Source of the DNA: Oscillospiraceae bacterium
Lineage (GTDB): Bacteria; Bacillota; Clostridia; Oscillospirales; Ruminococcaceae
NCBI GenBank assembly: GCA_016297675.1
Contig: JAEDGE010000001.1
Location: forward strand, 1-45,771
Direction: 5' to 3'
Length of the DNA: 45,771 bases
Shown: positions 1-10,100 of the stretch, one piece after another
Position numbering within the stretch: position 1 is the first letter of the stretch
Layout: each line of letters starts with the position of its first letter
Translations under genes and position numbers: made by a program
Notes under the pieces: generated by a model
Database searches by the model: none
What the model was told of the DNA's origin: nothing
What the model saw: the letters and a program-made list of their open reading frames with translations, nothing else

Positions 1-42
1 CTGAGCTTTAATACATACAATTTTAGTTCATATATCATCATG

Positions 43-1020
43 TCAGTACACTAGTTTGGCATAGCTGTAATTTTCACCCTGTTCCCGATAGTATCTTCTG
101 GTTTCCTGAATCAGAAATAACCCTGCAATCCGTTTTTGGAATGTCACAGTATTGCCGTAGCCAGTTAGATTGGAGAATCCGAGAGAAGCCGCCTGTTTGG
201 TTAAAATGGGTTCTTGTAGTTCTGTTCCAAACAGTGTAGAAATTCCACATTGTAGGAATAAAAATGGTTGGTCTGGTTCAGCAGGAACTGCTAAGGCAGT
301 ACATTGTGTATCTTTTCCGCAAACGGAAAGAACTTTTGCAGATGGAATGCTGAGTTCCTGACAAACAGCCGGTGTCAGTGTTCCTTTACAGGAAGCACAG
401 GGAACAATTTCTGGCAGAATGGTTTTTGGAATGGAAAACTGTTTACAAAGTGTGCTGTCCCATGTTTTTTCAGTGATATTGTACAATTGTGTAGTACTTG
501 CAGATGCTGCATCTGTTGTAGCAACGCCAGTCAAAAAATAAGCGAGTAAATCAGCAATCGGCAGTATAGTTCCGGCGAGTGAAAACAGAACCGGCTGTTT
601 TTGATTTTGTGTGAAAAGCTGAAATAGGGAACTGGAAGCCGTGGGTAGTCTTCCAGTTTTTTTATAGAGCGTTGCAGCGGAACAATGCTGTAATGCTGCC
701 TGTTGTTCTTCTGTCTGCATTTCTTGTCCACGCTGCGGATTGCAGAGCAATGTGCCATCTGTCAACAGAAAACCATAATCGCTGCCCCATGTATCAATCG
801 CAAGACTTTCCAATTCACTGATAAAGTTGGCACGCAACAGACTTGTTTTCAATTCATGCAATAGACGCAAGATGTCCCAGAAAACAGTGTTTCCAATGCG
901 AATCGGTTCATTTTCAAATCGATGAACATCTTCTAATTGCAGACGTTCGCCATTATAGTGTGCCAAAACAGCACGACCAAATGTGGTATTATAATCCATT
1001 ACAAGGACATGTCGTTCCAT
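43..1020 (-). pseudogene. Rhamnulokinase-like FGGY kinase, short and with degraded motifs
   Basis: The 325-residue product resembles rhamnulokinase, the FGGY-family enzyme that phosphorylates L-rhamnulose. Recognisable stretches are the N-terminal ribonuclease-H-like fold (VLVMDYNTTFGRAVL), IDTWGSDYGFL near the first third, ASTTQLYN, and the C-terminal GLFLIQETRRYY. Family members are usually about 460-490 residues, so roughly the last quarter, including much of the second nucleotide-binding lobe, is missing. The phosphate-binding motif is normally DLGxSSGR and here reads DYNTTFGR. The usual YRD substrate-site segment is replaced by QRGQ. The conserved Asp of the SHDT segment survives (GKDTQ). 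The start at 1020 is preferred because a GGAG ribosome site lies 8 bases upstream; an in-frame ATG at 1071 has none as good. I read it as a decaying or repurposed kinase. The 42 bases beyond the stop are too few to show whether a frameshifted remainder exists. Confidence 0.6.
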
Positions 1021-1135
1021 TTTCTCATCTCCAAATTTGTTCAATTGCAGCAAAAAGGGCTTTTTCGTCATACACTAAAGTCATCTGCGTATGTTTTTTG
1101 TGACAGATGCACCCATAGATAAAAATGCTATTTTT

Positions 1136-1164
1136 ATTATACAATTTTCAGATAGAAAAGTCCA
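1136..1164 (-). promoter_or_regulatory. Putative promoter of the rhamnulokinase-like gene
   Basis: On the minus strand TGGACT and TATAAT are separated by 17 bases, giving a leader of about 105 bases before the start at 1020. The -10 is a perfect match and the -35 matches four of six positions. Confidence 0.4.
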
Positions 1165-1254
1165 GTCCTTTTATGACAATTTAATATCTTTTTTGATTCT
1201 TTTCCTGAAAAACAGATAGAATCCAGAAGATTTCGGAAAGAACGGAAAAAAGCC

Positions 1255-1283
1255 TTGACGGAAGGAGAAAATTTCGATATAAT
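1255..1283 (+). promoter_or_regulatory. Sigma-A promoter for rpe
   Basis: TTGACG at 1255-1260 and TATAAT at 1278-1283 are 17 bases apart, close to the ideal housekeeping promoter. Together with the divergent promoter at 1136-1164 it accounts for the 1021-1387 intergenic stretch. I see no other gene or clear RNA structure there. The untranslated leader to rpe is about 95 bases. The next four genes (3260-6036 and the one before) have no equally good promoter of their own, so they may be served from here. Confidence 0.75.
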
Positions 1284-1387
1284 AAAATAAGAATCGAATG
1301 AAGCAGCAGTCCGTTTTTGCAGACAGACAGCATACAGCTGCAACGTGTTCTATACTTAGTTTTTCATAAGGCGAGGCGATTTTTTCA

Positions 1388-2056
1388 ATGCGGACAATTC
1401 AAACATCTGCCTCTATTCTGAGTGCAGATATGTGTAATTTAGAAGCAGTGGTACATATGTTGGAGCAAAGTGGTACAGATATGCTGCATTTTGATGTAAT
1501 GGATGGCAGGTTTGTAAATAATATTTCTTTTGGCATTCCAGTATTATCTGCAATCCGGAAAAAGACCGATTTATTTCTGGATATTCATCTGATGATTGCA
1601 GATCCATTGCAATATGCAGCAAGATTTGCACACGCTGGTGCGAATGGAATTACCTTTCATTTGGAAAGTGAAAGCGATCCGCAAAAAACGATTGATGCCA
1701 TTCATGCTTGTGGGATTCCAGCTGGGATTGTAATCAAGCCTATGACACCAGCAGAAGCGGTTTTACCCTATTTGCCCTCTGTAGAAATGGTATTAGTGAT
1801 GACCGTAGAGCCAGGATTCGGTGGACAGGCATTTCTCTGGGATATGCTGGAAAAAGTTCGATTTTTGCATCGTGCAGCAAAAGAACAGGGGCTGCATACA
1901 ATCATTCAGGTGGACGGTGGTATCAATGCAGAAACAGCACCCGCAGCGGTAGAAGCTGGTGCAGATAATCTGGTAGTAGGGAGTTATCTGTTCCGACAGG
2001 AAAACCCCAAGATGGTCATTGATTTTCTGCATCAACTGTCAGAAAATAAGAAATGA
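1388..2056 (+). CDS. rpe: Ribulose-phosphate 3-epimerase
   Basis: Interconverts D-ribulose 5-phosphate and D-xylulose 5-phosphate in the cytosolic non-oxidative pentose phosphate pathway. The 222-residue length is standard for this TIM-barrel metalloenzyme. Visible metal and catalytic positions are H34 and D36 in LHFDVMDG, H67 in LDIHLMI, the phosphate and active-site loop MTVEPGFGGQ, and D176 in QVDGGIN. The ATG at 1388 follows a purine-rich AAGGCGAGG site. In many Firmicutes rpe sits beside prkC/rsgA/thiN. None of these is present here: it is followed after about 50 bases by an anchored putative glycoside hydrolase, so co-transcription is possible but the functional link is unclear. A well-matched promoter lies about 105 bases upstream. 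Confidence 0.93.
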   Translation: MRTIQTSASILSADMCNLEAVVHMLEQSGTDMLHFDVMDGRFVNNISFGIPVLSAIRKKTDLFLDIHLMIADPLQYAARFAHAGANGITFHLESESDPQKTIDAIHACGIPAGIVIKPMTPAEAVLPYLPSVEMVLVMTVEPGFGGQAFLWDMLEKVRFLHRAAKEQGLHTIIQVDGGINAETAPAAVEAGADNLVVGSYLFRQENPKMVIDFLHQLSENKK

Positions 2057-2106
2057 ATCTCAAAAAACATACATAGAATAGAGAGAAGAAATAGGAGAGA
2101 ACCAAT

Positions 2107-3204
2107 ATGAAAAGAAAATCACCCAAAATATACAAAGTGAAAACAGGAAAAATGAAGTCTGCAACCGCACATAATGTATTGTCAGCTGTTGTGATGATTG
2201 CAGCAGCTGGGCTGGTTGGATTTGTTGGGTACAGTGTTGCCAAACCATTCATTGATGACGGTTCTTCTGTAGAAAACAATGCGGATTTGCAGATGAATGC
2301 AACTGTGACCACGACATCTTCTGACGGCATTTCAACAGATTTTTCTGCAACAGTAACGACGCTATTGGCTTCTGGGAGTGCAATAGAAACCGATACAATA
2401 GCAAAAACGACCGCATCTACCACAACAAAAACCGCTGTTCAAACAAGTACGGTCACTACGGCAGAAACGGAAAAGAAAAGTACTGCTGCAACCACAAAGC
2501 AAACAGAGAGCGAACAGAATACGACCACACAAGCGGTTACAACAGAAGTTGCTGCAAAGAATGGTGTGTCTCTGTCAAACTTTACAGAAGCCGATACAGC
2601 AGAATGGTTGTCTGCTTCTGTTCTGGAAAGCAAAGATGCTTTTGTTTCTGCCTTAAAGCAGGTAAAGGGCAACAATGCAAATGTAAAAGCCGTTGTTGTG
2701 CCAATGAAACTGGAAGGTGGGTTATTGAACTATGCGTCTAATATTTCCTATGTTGCCGGTATGGGAATTTGTGATGGCTCTTTGACAGCGTCTGAGATTG
2801 TCAGCATTGCTAAGGAAGAAGGATTTTCTGTCTATGCCCTGATTAGTGTACTGGACGATTGCCAATTTCCAGAATTGCATCGGGATGCTGGAATTCAGTT
2901 AGCAGACGGCACTGGTAGATGGCTGGATAATTCTCCGGAAAAAGGCGGAAAACCATGGATGTCGCCATATAGTAGTAAAACGGTTTCCTATATGACTGCA
3001 ATGATACAAGAATTAGAAAATGCTGGATTTTCCGCTGCGATTTGTCAAAATTTTGTATATCCATCTTTCTATGAGTCAGATCGAGACTTTATTGACGTAG
3101 ACGATTATTTTGGAGAAAATCGCAATGATGCTATGGTGGCATTGGCAGATGCTATGGTAGAGGCTGCAACTGGAAATATGACAGTTGTATTGGATATGGA
3201 ATGA
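2107..3204 (+). CDS. Membrane-anchored Thr-rich protein with putative glycoside hydrolase (DUF4015-like) domain
   Basis: A 365-residue protein with three parts. There is a short basic N-terminus and one hydrophobic segment at about residues 23-46 that should act as a signal anchor. A Thr/Ser-rich linker runs from about 64 to 150. A C-terminal domain from about 185 to the end resembles the putative glycoside hydrolase family PF13200 (DUF4015). The resemblance rests on VKAVVVPMK, GFSVYALISVLDD, RDAGIQLADGTGRW, the MSPYSSKTVSYM region and a YPSF strand where the family has an RFP motif. The protein stops soon after MTVVLDME, where family members normally continue through one or more further strands, so the barrel may be incomplete. 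It probably works outside the cell on wall or dietary glycan, tethered to the membrane. The substrate cannot be told from sequence. It sits between rpe and hprK, with gaps of about 50 bases on each side. Confidence 0.65.
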   Translation: MKRKSPKIYKVKTGKMKSATAHNVLSAVVMIAAAGLVGFVGYSVAKPFIDDGSSVENNADLQMNATVTTTSSDGISTDFSATVTTLLASGSAIETDTIAKTTASTTTKTAVQTSTVTTAETEKKSTAATTKQTESEQNTTTQAVTTEVAAKNGVSLSNFTEADTAEWLSASVLESKDAFVSALKQVKGNNANVKAVVVPMKLEGGLLNYASNISYVAGMGICDGSLTASEIVSIAKEEGFSVYALISVLDDCQFPELHRDAGIQLADGTGRWLDNSPEKGGKPWMSPYSSKTVSYMTAMIQELENAGFSAAICQNFVYPSFYESDRDFIDVDDYFGENRNDAMVALADAMVEAATGNMTVVLDME

Positions 3205-3259
3205 TAAAAACAGGACAAAATAGAATTGAACAGAATGGATAAAAAAGGAGTCGAGGACA

Positions 3260-4219
3260 ATGGCAGGCAAATTTACAATTTCACTGGACAAAATTATCGA
3301 AGCATTTAAACTGGAAACCATTTATACCCCGAAGGATGCTGCTGAGATTCAGATTGATGAAGCAGATGTAACCCGTCCGGGTTTGCAGCTGATGGGGTTT
3401 TATGAGTATTTCAATCCAGAGCGGATTCAGATTATCGGCAAAATGGAATTTGCCTATCTTTCTACCATTGATGAGGAAACCAGAATACAGCGGTTGGATA
3501 TGTTGTTTTCACAGCGGATTCCAGCACTGGTCATTTCCAGAGAGTTGCCGTATTTTGAAGAAATGCTGGATCTTGCAAAGAAATATTCCGTACCATTGCT
3601 TCGTAGCAAAGAGAGTACTTCTAATTTCATTGCTGGTTTGATTGCTTTTTTAAATTTAAATCTTGCACCACGTATCACAAGACATGGTGTTTTGATTGAG
3701 ATTTATGGCGAAGGTGTATTTATTACAGGTGAAAGTGGTGTTGGAAAGAGCGAAACTGCAATTGAATTGGTAAAGCGTGGGCATCGCTTGGTTGCAGATG
3801 ATGCGGTAGAAATCAGAAAAGTTTCCAACATCAGTTTGGTTGGTAGTTCACCGGATAACATTCGGCACTTTTTGGAACTGCGTGGTATTGGCATTATCAA
3901 TGCACGTCGTCTGTTTGGTATTGGTGCTGTTAAGAATACAGAAAAAATTGAATTGATTGTAGAGATGGAACAGTGGAATCCAGAAAAAATCTATGACCGG
4001 ATGGGTGTGGATACACAGTATGTCTCTCTACTTGGTGTAAAAGTGCCATCTTTGACGATTCCGGTACGACCTGGCAGAAATCTGGCAGTGATTTTGGAAG
4101 TTGCTGCTATGAACAATCGACAGAAGAAGATGGGGTATAATGCCGCTTCTGATTTGTTGGATCATTTGGGTTTGGATATGGAATCAAAAGAAGTGATTAA
4201 GGATTACGATGCATTTTAA
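3260..4219 (+). CDS. hprK: HPr kinase/phosphorylase
   Basis: Bifunctional enzyme that phosphorylates and dephosphorylates Ser46 of HPr (and Crh where present), the central switch of carbon catabolite repression in Gram-positive bacteria. The 319 residues match the family. The N-terminal domain is followed by RHGVLIEIYGEGVF (with H142), the Walker A loop GESGVGKS at 157-164, paired aspartates D180/D181, and the C-terminal family signature ELRGIGIINARRLFG near residues 208-222. It starts at ATG 3260 after AAGGAGTCGAGG. It is followed by murB after 23 bases and by rapZ, the usual clostridial neighbourhood linking sugar signalling with cell-wall precursor supply. There is no terminator within the cluster. 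Confidence 0.95.
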   Translation: MAGKFTISLDKIIEAFKLETIYTPKDAAEIQIDEADVTRPGLQLMGFYEYFNPERIQIIGKMEFAYLSTIDEETRIQRLDMLFSQRIPALVISRELPYFEEMLDLAKKYSVPLLRSKESTSNFIAGLIAFLNLNLAPRITRHGVLIEIYGEGVFITGESGVGKSETAIELVKRGHRLVADDAVEIRKVSNISLVGSSPDNIRHFLELRGIGIINARRLFGIGAVKNTEKIELIVEMEQWNPEKIYDRMGVDTQYVSLLGVKVPSLTIPVRPGRNLAVILEVAAMNNRQKKMGYNAASDLLDHLGLDMESKEVIKDYDAF

Positions 4220-4242
4220 TGATCAAATAGGGAGAGAATGAC

Positions 4243-5151
4243 ATGCAGGAATTAGAATCCATTACAGAATGTTGTAAATCCCATCAGTGCAGTATTTTGC
4301 TGCAGGAACCGCTGGCAAAGCATACGACATTCCGAATTGGCGGAGCTTGTCAGGCAATGATACAAATCAGCAGCCGAGAGGGCCTGCAAGCTGTTTTACG
4401 ATGCTGTCAGGAACAGGGACTTCCGTGGATGATACTGGGAAATGGCAGTAATATTTTGGCGGCTGATGAGGGCTATAATGGGATTGTCCTACAGCTTGGC
4501 AGAGCGTTTTCTTGTGTACAATTATTGGATGAGACGACTGTTTTTTGTGAAGCAGGAGCGACATTATCATCTGTTGGCAAGTTTGCATTGGAATCCTGTT
4601 TGACTGGTATGGAATGTCTTGCTGGAATTCCGGGGACGATTGGCGGAGCGGTTTATATGAATGCCGGTGCATACGGCGGCGAGATGAAAGATGTCGTACA
4701 GACAGTTGAATATCTTGATGAAGACGGTATATTTCAAACCGCAACGCTGGAAGAATTACAGTTTTCCTATCGCCATAGCATGTTTTCCGGCACAAAAAAA
4801 ATTGTAACGGGAGTCACATTGCATTTGGAAAAGGGCAGTTATGCTGCGATTCGGGAAGAAATGCAGAAATTAAAGAATCAGCGGATTGCAAAACAGCCGT
4901 TGGAATTGCCGAGTGCTGGAAGTACATTTAAACGACCAGTTGGCAGCTATGCTTCTTTTTTAATTGATCAGTGTGGATTAAAGGGAGCAAGTGTTGGTGA
5001 TGCCCAAGTGAGTGTCAAGCATGCTGGTTTTGTGGTCAATACTGGACACGCAACTTGTCGGGACGTATTGGAATTATGTGATTTCGTGATAGAAACGGTA
5101 AAAGAAAAAACCGGCTACTGTTTGGAATTAGAACCCGTGATTTTAAAATAA
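4243..5151 (+). CDS. murB: UDP-N-acetylenolpyruvoylglucosamine reductase
   Basis: FAD enzyme that reduces UDP-GlcNAc-enolpyruvate with NADPH to UDP-N-acetylmuramate, the second committed step of peptidoglycan synthesis in the cytosol. At 302 residues it has the length of the short (type II) MurB enzymes. The FAD-binding part shows HTTFRIGG and ILGNGSNIL, followed by AGIPGTIGGAVYMNAGAYGGE. The substrate domain contains the catalytic serine in SAGSTFKRP and the terminal acid in LELEPVI. ATG 4243 has GGGAGAGAATGAC upstream. The gene lies between hprK and rapZ with 23- and 15-base gaps, so one transcript is likely. Confidence 0.95.
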   Translation: MQELESITECCKSHQCSILLQEPLAKHTTFRIGGACQAMIQISSREGLQAVLRCCQEQGLPWMILGNGSNILAADEGYNGIVLQLGRAFSCVQLLDETTVFCEAGATLSSVGKFALESCLTGMECLAGIPGTIGGAVYMNAGAYGGEMKDVVQTVEYLDEDGIFQTATLEELQFSYRHSMFSGTKKIVTGVTLHLEKGSYAAIREEMQKLKNQRIAKQPLELPSAGSTFKRPVGSYASFLIDQCGLKGASVGDAQVSVKHAGFVVNTGHATCRDVLELCDFVIETVKEKTGYCLELEPVILK

Positions 5152-5166
5152 TAGGAGGGAAAACAT

Positions 5167-6036
5167 ATGCAGGTCGTAGTAGTAACAGGTATGTCAGGTT
5201 CTGGAAAATCCGTTGTCATGGACGTGATGGAGGATATTGGTTATTATTGTATTGATAATTTACCACCGCAGTTGATTCATCGTTTTGTGGAAATTTGCAG
5301 AGAGTCAGAAAATAAGCTGGAAAAGATTGCAATTGCTGCGGATTTACGTTCTGGGGAGATGTTTGCAGATGCCTATGACTGTGTCTGCCGGTTAAAGGAA
5401 CAAAAAGATCTGCATGTGAAATTGCTCTATATTGAGGCAGATGATGAAGTACTGATCAAACGCTATAAGGAAACCAGACGGAAACATCCGTTGGATGAAC
5501 GGTTTAATGGTTGTCTGCATCAGGCGTTGGCATTTGAACGGGAACAATTGCTTCGATTAAAGGCTGTTGCAGATTATTATATTGAAACTTCCTATCTTTC
5601 TGTCTCACAGTTGAAAGAACAAATCCGAGAAACCTTCTTGGAAAACCGTTCGGATTCTCTTTCGATTAAGGTTACTTCGTTTGGATTCAAATATGGTGTT
5701 TCCACAGAGTCTGATTTGGTATTTGACGTTCGTTGTCTGCCGAATCCCTATTATATTAAGGAATTGCGGCATCATACAGGCTGCGATGCTTGTGTCAGAG
5801 ATTATGTGATGCAATTTGAACAATCTAAAGTTTTGCTGCAAAAAATAGAAGATTTGCTAGACTTCTTGATTCCACTTTATATCAAAGAAGGAAAAAGTCG
5901 ATTGGTCATTGCCTTTGGCTGTACGGGTGGCAAACACCGTTCTATTACGTTTACCGAATTGATTGGCGACTATCTCACTGAAAAGGGGATGCATGTGATT
6001 AAACAGCATCGAGATATTGGAAAAGATCGTCCCTGA
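5167..6036 (+). CDS. rapZ: RapZ/YvcJ family nucleotide-binding adapter protein
   Basis: P-loop nucleotidase of the RapZ/YvcJ family. In Escherichia coli the homologue guides RNase E to the small RNA GlmZ and so tunes glucosamine 6-phosphate synthesis. In Firmicutes the homologue affects competence and its partner is less certain. The 289-residue protein has Walker A GMSGSGKS at 8-15, DNLPP just after, the arginine-rich segment IKRYKETRRKHPL, and the C-terminal signature AFGCTGGKHRSI with the final IKQHRDIGKD. A strong AGGAGGG precedes ATG 5167. The gene closes the hprK-murB-rapZ group and is followed by an intrinsic terminator. In most Firmicutes yvcK (gluconeogenesis factor) lies between rapZ and whiA; it is absent here. 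Confidence 0.92.
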   Translation: MQVVVVTGMSGSGKSVVMDVMEDIGYYCIDNLPPQLIHRFVEICRESENKLEKIAIAADLRSGEMFADAYDCVCRLKEQKDLHVKLLYIEADDEVLIKRYKETRRKHPLDERFNGCLHQALAFEREQLLRLKAVADYYIETSYLSVSQLKEQIRETFLENRSDSLSIKVTSFGFKYGVSTESDLVFDVRCLPNPYYIKELRHHTGCDACVRDYVMQFEQSKVLLQKIEDLLDFLIPLYIKEGKSRLVIAFGCTGGKHRSITFTELIGDYLTEKGMHVIKQHRDIGKDRP

Positions 6037-6050
6037 GGCATTGAATGACG

Positions 6051-6086
6051 CACCGCCTTGCGACAAAAGCAGGGCGGTGTTTTTTA
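6051..6086 (+). terminator. Intrinsic terminator after rapZ
   Basis: CACCGCC at 6051-6057 pairs with GGCGGTG at 6073-6079, followed directly by a T-rich run. It separates rapZ from whiA. The rest of the 6087-6278 gap holds no convincing gene; I see only an unsupported TATAAC at 6198. Confidence 0.85.
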
Positions 6087-6278
6087 TTAGAATATGAGAT
6101 AGACAGAGAATAGGAGCAGAGAACCATTTTTCTTTCTATACAAGTTGTTTCTTCTCCAATAAGAAATTTTTCTGAACGGATTTGTGACATTTTACGCTAT
6201 AACTTGTAGTGATAGAAGAAAGGAGGACACTGCTCATTTGTACTGTCATATCAAGCAAAAATGAAAGGAGATCTTGTT

Positions 6279-7196
6279 ATGTCCTTTTCGCAGGATGTCC
6301 GACAGGCATTGCAAAATACCATTTTAGATAAGGATCAATCTTTTTCCTGTTTGTACGGAATGCTGTTGTACAGTCGTACTTTTACACCGCAGCGTATCTG
6401 TTTTCAAAGTGAAAGTGAAACAGTTGCGATATTGTTTCCCAAGTTGATGCATACTGTATTTTCCTTTTCGCCAGAAGCAGTGACATTAGAACGAGGAAGA
6501 GGTGGACTTTATAGTCTTTCTTTACAGAACGAACAGCAGATTGCTACGATTTGTAACCGTTATCATATTCATTTAGATGATCGGCAGATTAACCTTTGCA
6601 ATATTGTTCAAAATAGTATGCCGGCATTTTTTGCCGGAGTATTTTTAACATGTGGGAGTATTATGGATCCGAATAAATCCTATCATCTCGAATTTGTCAC
6701 ACCAACCGCAACACTTTGCAATGATCTTTGTATTTTCCTGAACCAGTTGCTGGGGATTAAGGGGCATATTTTGCAACGAAAGCAGACATTTGTGCTGTAT
6801 ATCAAAGATAGCGAACAGATTGAAGATATTCTGACCTTTATGGGAGCACAACAATGTACGCTTGATTTAATGAATATCAAAATCAAAAAAGACATGCGAA
6901 ATAAAGCAAATCGTGTACGGAATTGTGATGCTGCTAATATTGATAAAGTGGTATCTGCTGCCATGCGACAAACAGAAGAAATTCTCTGGATTGCAGAAAA
7001 AAAGGGATTGGATACACTGCCGCCGGATTTAAAAGCATTGGCAGAACTACGGTTAGAAAATCCGGAATTGAGCTTGAAAGAACTTGGAGAATTGTTACAG
7101 CCGCCAATTGGACGTTCCGGCGTCAATCATCGATTCCAAAAATTATCCCTTCTGGCAAAGGAGTTGCATTTTCATGCCGGAGATCAAACAAGATGA
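6279..7196 (+). CDS. whiA: WhiA-type DNA-binding protein
   Basis: WhiA is a conserved Gram-positive DNA-binding protein that combines an N-terminal LAGLIDADG homing-endonuclease-like fold without nuclease function and a C-terminal helix-turn-helix. It activates sporulation genes in Streptomyces and affects division and chromosome segregation in Bacillus. The 305-residue product starts MSFSQDVRQAL and ends in the HTH region, with LSLKELGELLQPPIGRSGVNHR recognisable as the conserved WhiA tail (quoted here in part: KELGELL and GRSGVNHRF). The start at 6279 is chosen because AAAGGAGAT lies 6-8 bases ahead of it; the in-frame ATG at 6261 overlaps that ribosome site. The last 23 bases overlap dnaE, which suggests translational coupling. 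Confidence 0.9.
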   Translation: MSFSQDVRQALQNTILDKDQSFSCLYGMLLYSRTFTPQRICFQSESETVAILFPKLMHTVFSFSPEAVTLERGRGGLYSLSLQNEQQIATICNRYHIHLDDRQINLCNIVQNSMPAFFAGVFLTCGSIMDPNKSYHLEFVTPTATLCNDLCIFLNQLLGIKGHILQRKQTFVLYIKDSEQIEDILTFMGAQQCTLDLMNIKIKKDMRNKANRVRNCDAANIDKVVSAAMRQTEEILWIAEKKGLDTLPPDLKALAELRLENPELSLKELGELLQPPIGRSGVNHRFQKLSLLAKELHFHAGDQTR

Positions 7197-10100
7197 ATTT
7201 GTACATTTGCATGTACATAGTGTTTATAGTTTACTGGATGGGGCTTGTCGGATTCCAGAGATGATGGAGCAGGTCAAAGCGATGGGACAAACTGCCATTG
7301 CTTTGACAGATCATGGGAATTTATATGCGGCTGTTTCATTTTACAGAGCAGCCAAAAAAGTAGGATTACATCCTATTATTGGCTGTGAGGTCTATGTTGC
7401 CAGCCGTACACGTTTCGACCGTGTGCAGGCATTGGATCGAAAACGATATCACCTTGTTCTGCTGTGTGAAAATCAGACTGGTTATCGGAACTTGGTAAAG
7501 CTTGTTTCACAAGCGTGCTTAGAAGGGTTTTATCAAAAACCCCGTGTAGACTGGGAATTGCTTTCGCAGTATCACGAGGGTTTAATTTGTCTGTCTGCTT
7601 GTTTAGCTGGCGAAGTGCCGCAGTTGCTGCTTGCTGGAAACTATGAACAGGCAAAACAGACCGCACTGCGGTATCAGGCACTATTCGGCAAGGACAATTA
7701 TTATTTAGAAGTGCAGAATCACGGTTTGCAAGAACAGAAGACGATATTGCCACTGCTCTATCAGCTTTCACAAGAAACGGGAATCTCCTTGGTGGCTACC
7801 AATGATGCTCATTATCTGACACAGGATGAGGCAGAAATGCAGCAGGTCTTACTCTGTATTCAAACTGGTAAAACGATAGACGATCCCACAGCAATGCGGT
7901 TTGAAACAAATGAATTTTACCTGAAAAGTACACAGGAAATGCAGCAGCTATTTTCTGCTATGCCAGAGGCAATTATAAATACCAAGCGAATTGCAGATCG
8001 TTGTCATGTGACATTTGAAACTGAGAAGCTGCATTTACCATCCTTTTTTATGGATGGTGTGACAGATAATGTTGCGTTATTTGCTGACCTTTGTCAAAAA
8101 GGGATGCAGAAACGATATGGAACGCCTGTGCCGGAGCATGTTCAGAAGCGACTACAGCATGAAATGGATGTCATCACACAGATGAATTATGTGGATTACT
8201 TTCTGATTGTATGGGATTATGTGAATTTTGCAAAGCAGCATCAAATTCCGGTTGGACCGGGCAGAGGTTCGGGAGCTGGGAGTCTTTGTGCTTATTGTAT
8301 GGGAATCACAGAGATTGACCCGATTGCCTATCATTTATTGTTTGAACGGTTTTTAAATCCGGAACGTGTGAATATGCCAGATTTTGATATTGATTTCTGT
8401 ATTGAGGGCAGACAAGCAGTAAAAGAATATGTGATTCAAAAATACGGAGCAGATCGTGTAACAGAAATCATTACATTTGACTTGATGAAAGCCAGAGGAG
8501 CGGTACGAGATGTCGGAAGAGCATTGAATCTTCCCTATGCCCTCTGTGATCGTATTGCAAAAAAAATCGATCCACATCGTACCATTGCAGAAACGATGGC
8601 AGCCCCAGGGGAAATGGAGTTGCAGCAACTTTATCAAACAGACAGCAATGTCAAAAAGCTGTTGGATATGGCACAAAAAATAGAGGGGATGCCACGACAT
8701 ACCTCTACGCATGCAGCTGGCGTCATTATTTCTGCTGTCCCATTATTAGAAATGGTGCCGCTGCAAAAAAATGATGATACCATTGTAACGCAGTATCCAA
8801 TGGGTACATTAGAATATCTGAAATTAGTCAAGTTTGACTTTTTAGGCTTGCGAAATCTGACGATTATTCGAGATTGCGTTCGGATGATTCATGAAGCAGA
8901 ACCAGAATTTTCGATTCATCACATTCCAATTGATGATGCGGCAGTATATCGTATGATGGCAAAGGGTGACACGATGGGCGTATTTCAATTTGAAAGTGCC
9001 GGTATGCGTCATGTGTTATTGCAAATGCAGCCGGAACAACTGGAAGATTTGACAGCAGCCCTTTCTTTATACCGTCCGGGGCCAAGAGATTCCATCCCAC
9101 AGTATCTGGAGAATCGCAAACATCCTGATACAATTTCTTATGCACATCCTTCATTAAAACCAATCTTAGAAGTAACATATGGTTGTATGGTCTATCAAGA
9201 ACAAGTCATGGAAATTTGCCGAGCACTGGCGGGGTATTCTTATGGCAGAGCCGATATTGTCAGACGAGCGATGTCTAAAAAAGATCAGGCGGTAATGGAG
9301 CAGGAACGAGAGATCTTTCTATATGGTTTAGAAGATGTCTGCTGCGGAGCCATTCAAAATGGTGTTCCAAAAGAAGTAGCAGAATCTATTTTTGATGAAA
9401 TCAGCCGTTTTGCCTCTTATGCATTCAATAAATCTCATGCAGTTGCCTATGCTTATCTGGCATATCAAACAGCTTATCTGAAATGTCATTATTTTTCTGC
9501 CTATATGGCAGCGTTGATGACCAGTGTGATAGGGGATTTTCCGAAACTTCTGTCCTATATCTCAGAATGTCAAAAAGCAGGCGTAGCGGTATTGCCGCCA
9601 CACATCAATGAAAGTCATGCAGTTTTTACCTGTACCAAAAAAGGCATTCGCTTTGGGTTGTCTGCGGTCAAGAATGTTGGCGTGGCTTTGATTGAAAAGC
9701 TGGAACGGGAACGGCAGAGAAATGGCTTGTTCAAAAACTTGTATGATTTTTGTCAGCGAATGCAGGGAATCGAATTGAATAAGCGAGCCTTAGAAAGTCT
9801 GATTCAAAGCGGTGCACTGGATGGATTGGGATGGAATCGGCGGCAAATGCTTCAACAATATGAACAAATTTTATCATCTGTAAAAGAAATGGCTGCCTCC
9901 CAATTAACAGGACAAATGCAGCTATTTGGTATGGTATCAACAAGCAGCTGGCAGGAACCAATGCCAGAGCCAGTGGAAGAATTTTCTCAGACAGAATTGC
10001 TGCATATGGAACGCGAAGTCACTGGCATGTATATTTCTGGGAATCCGTTGCAGCCAGTACAGTATCTTTGTCGTTTGTTGCATACAACTACCGCATCCGT

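Noticed and set aside
6175..6203. Promoter for whiA around TATAAC at 6198
   Set aside because: No acceptable -35 at 16-18 bases; too weak to list.
6222..6263. Tiny leader peptide (TTG start, 8 codons) before whiA
   Set aside because: AGGAGG is present but the spacing is long, the start is weak and no attenuation structure is seen.
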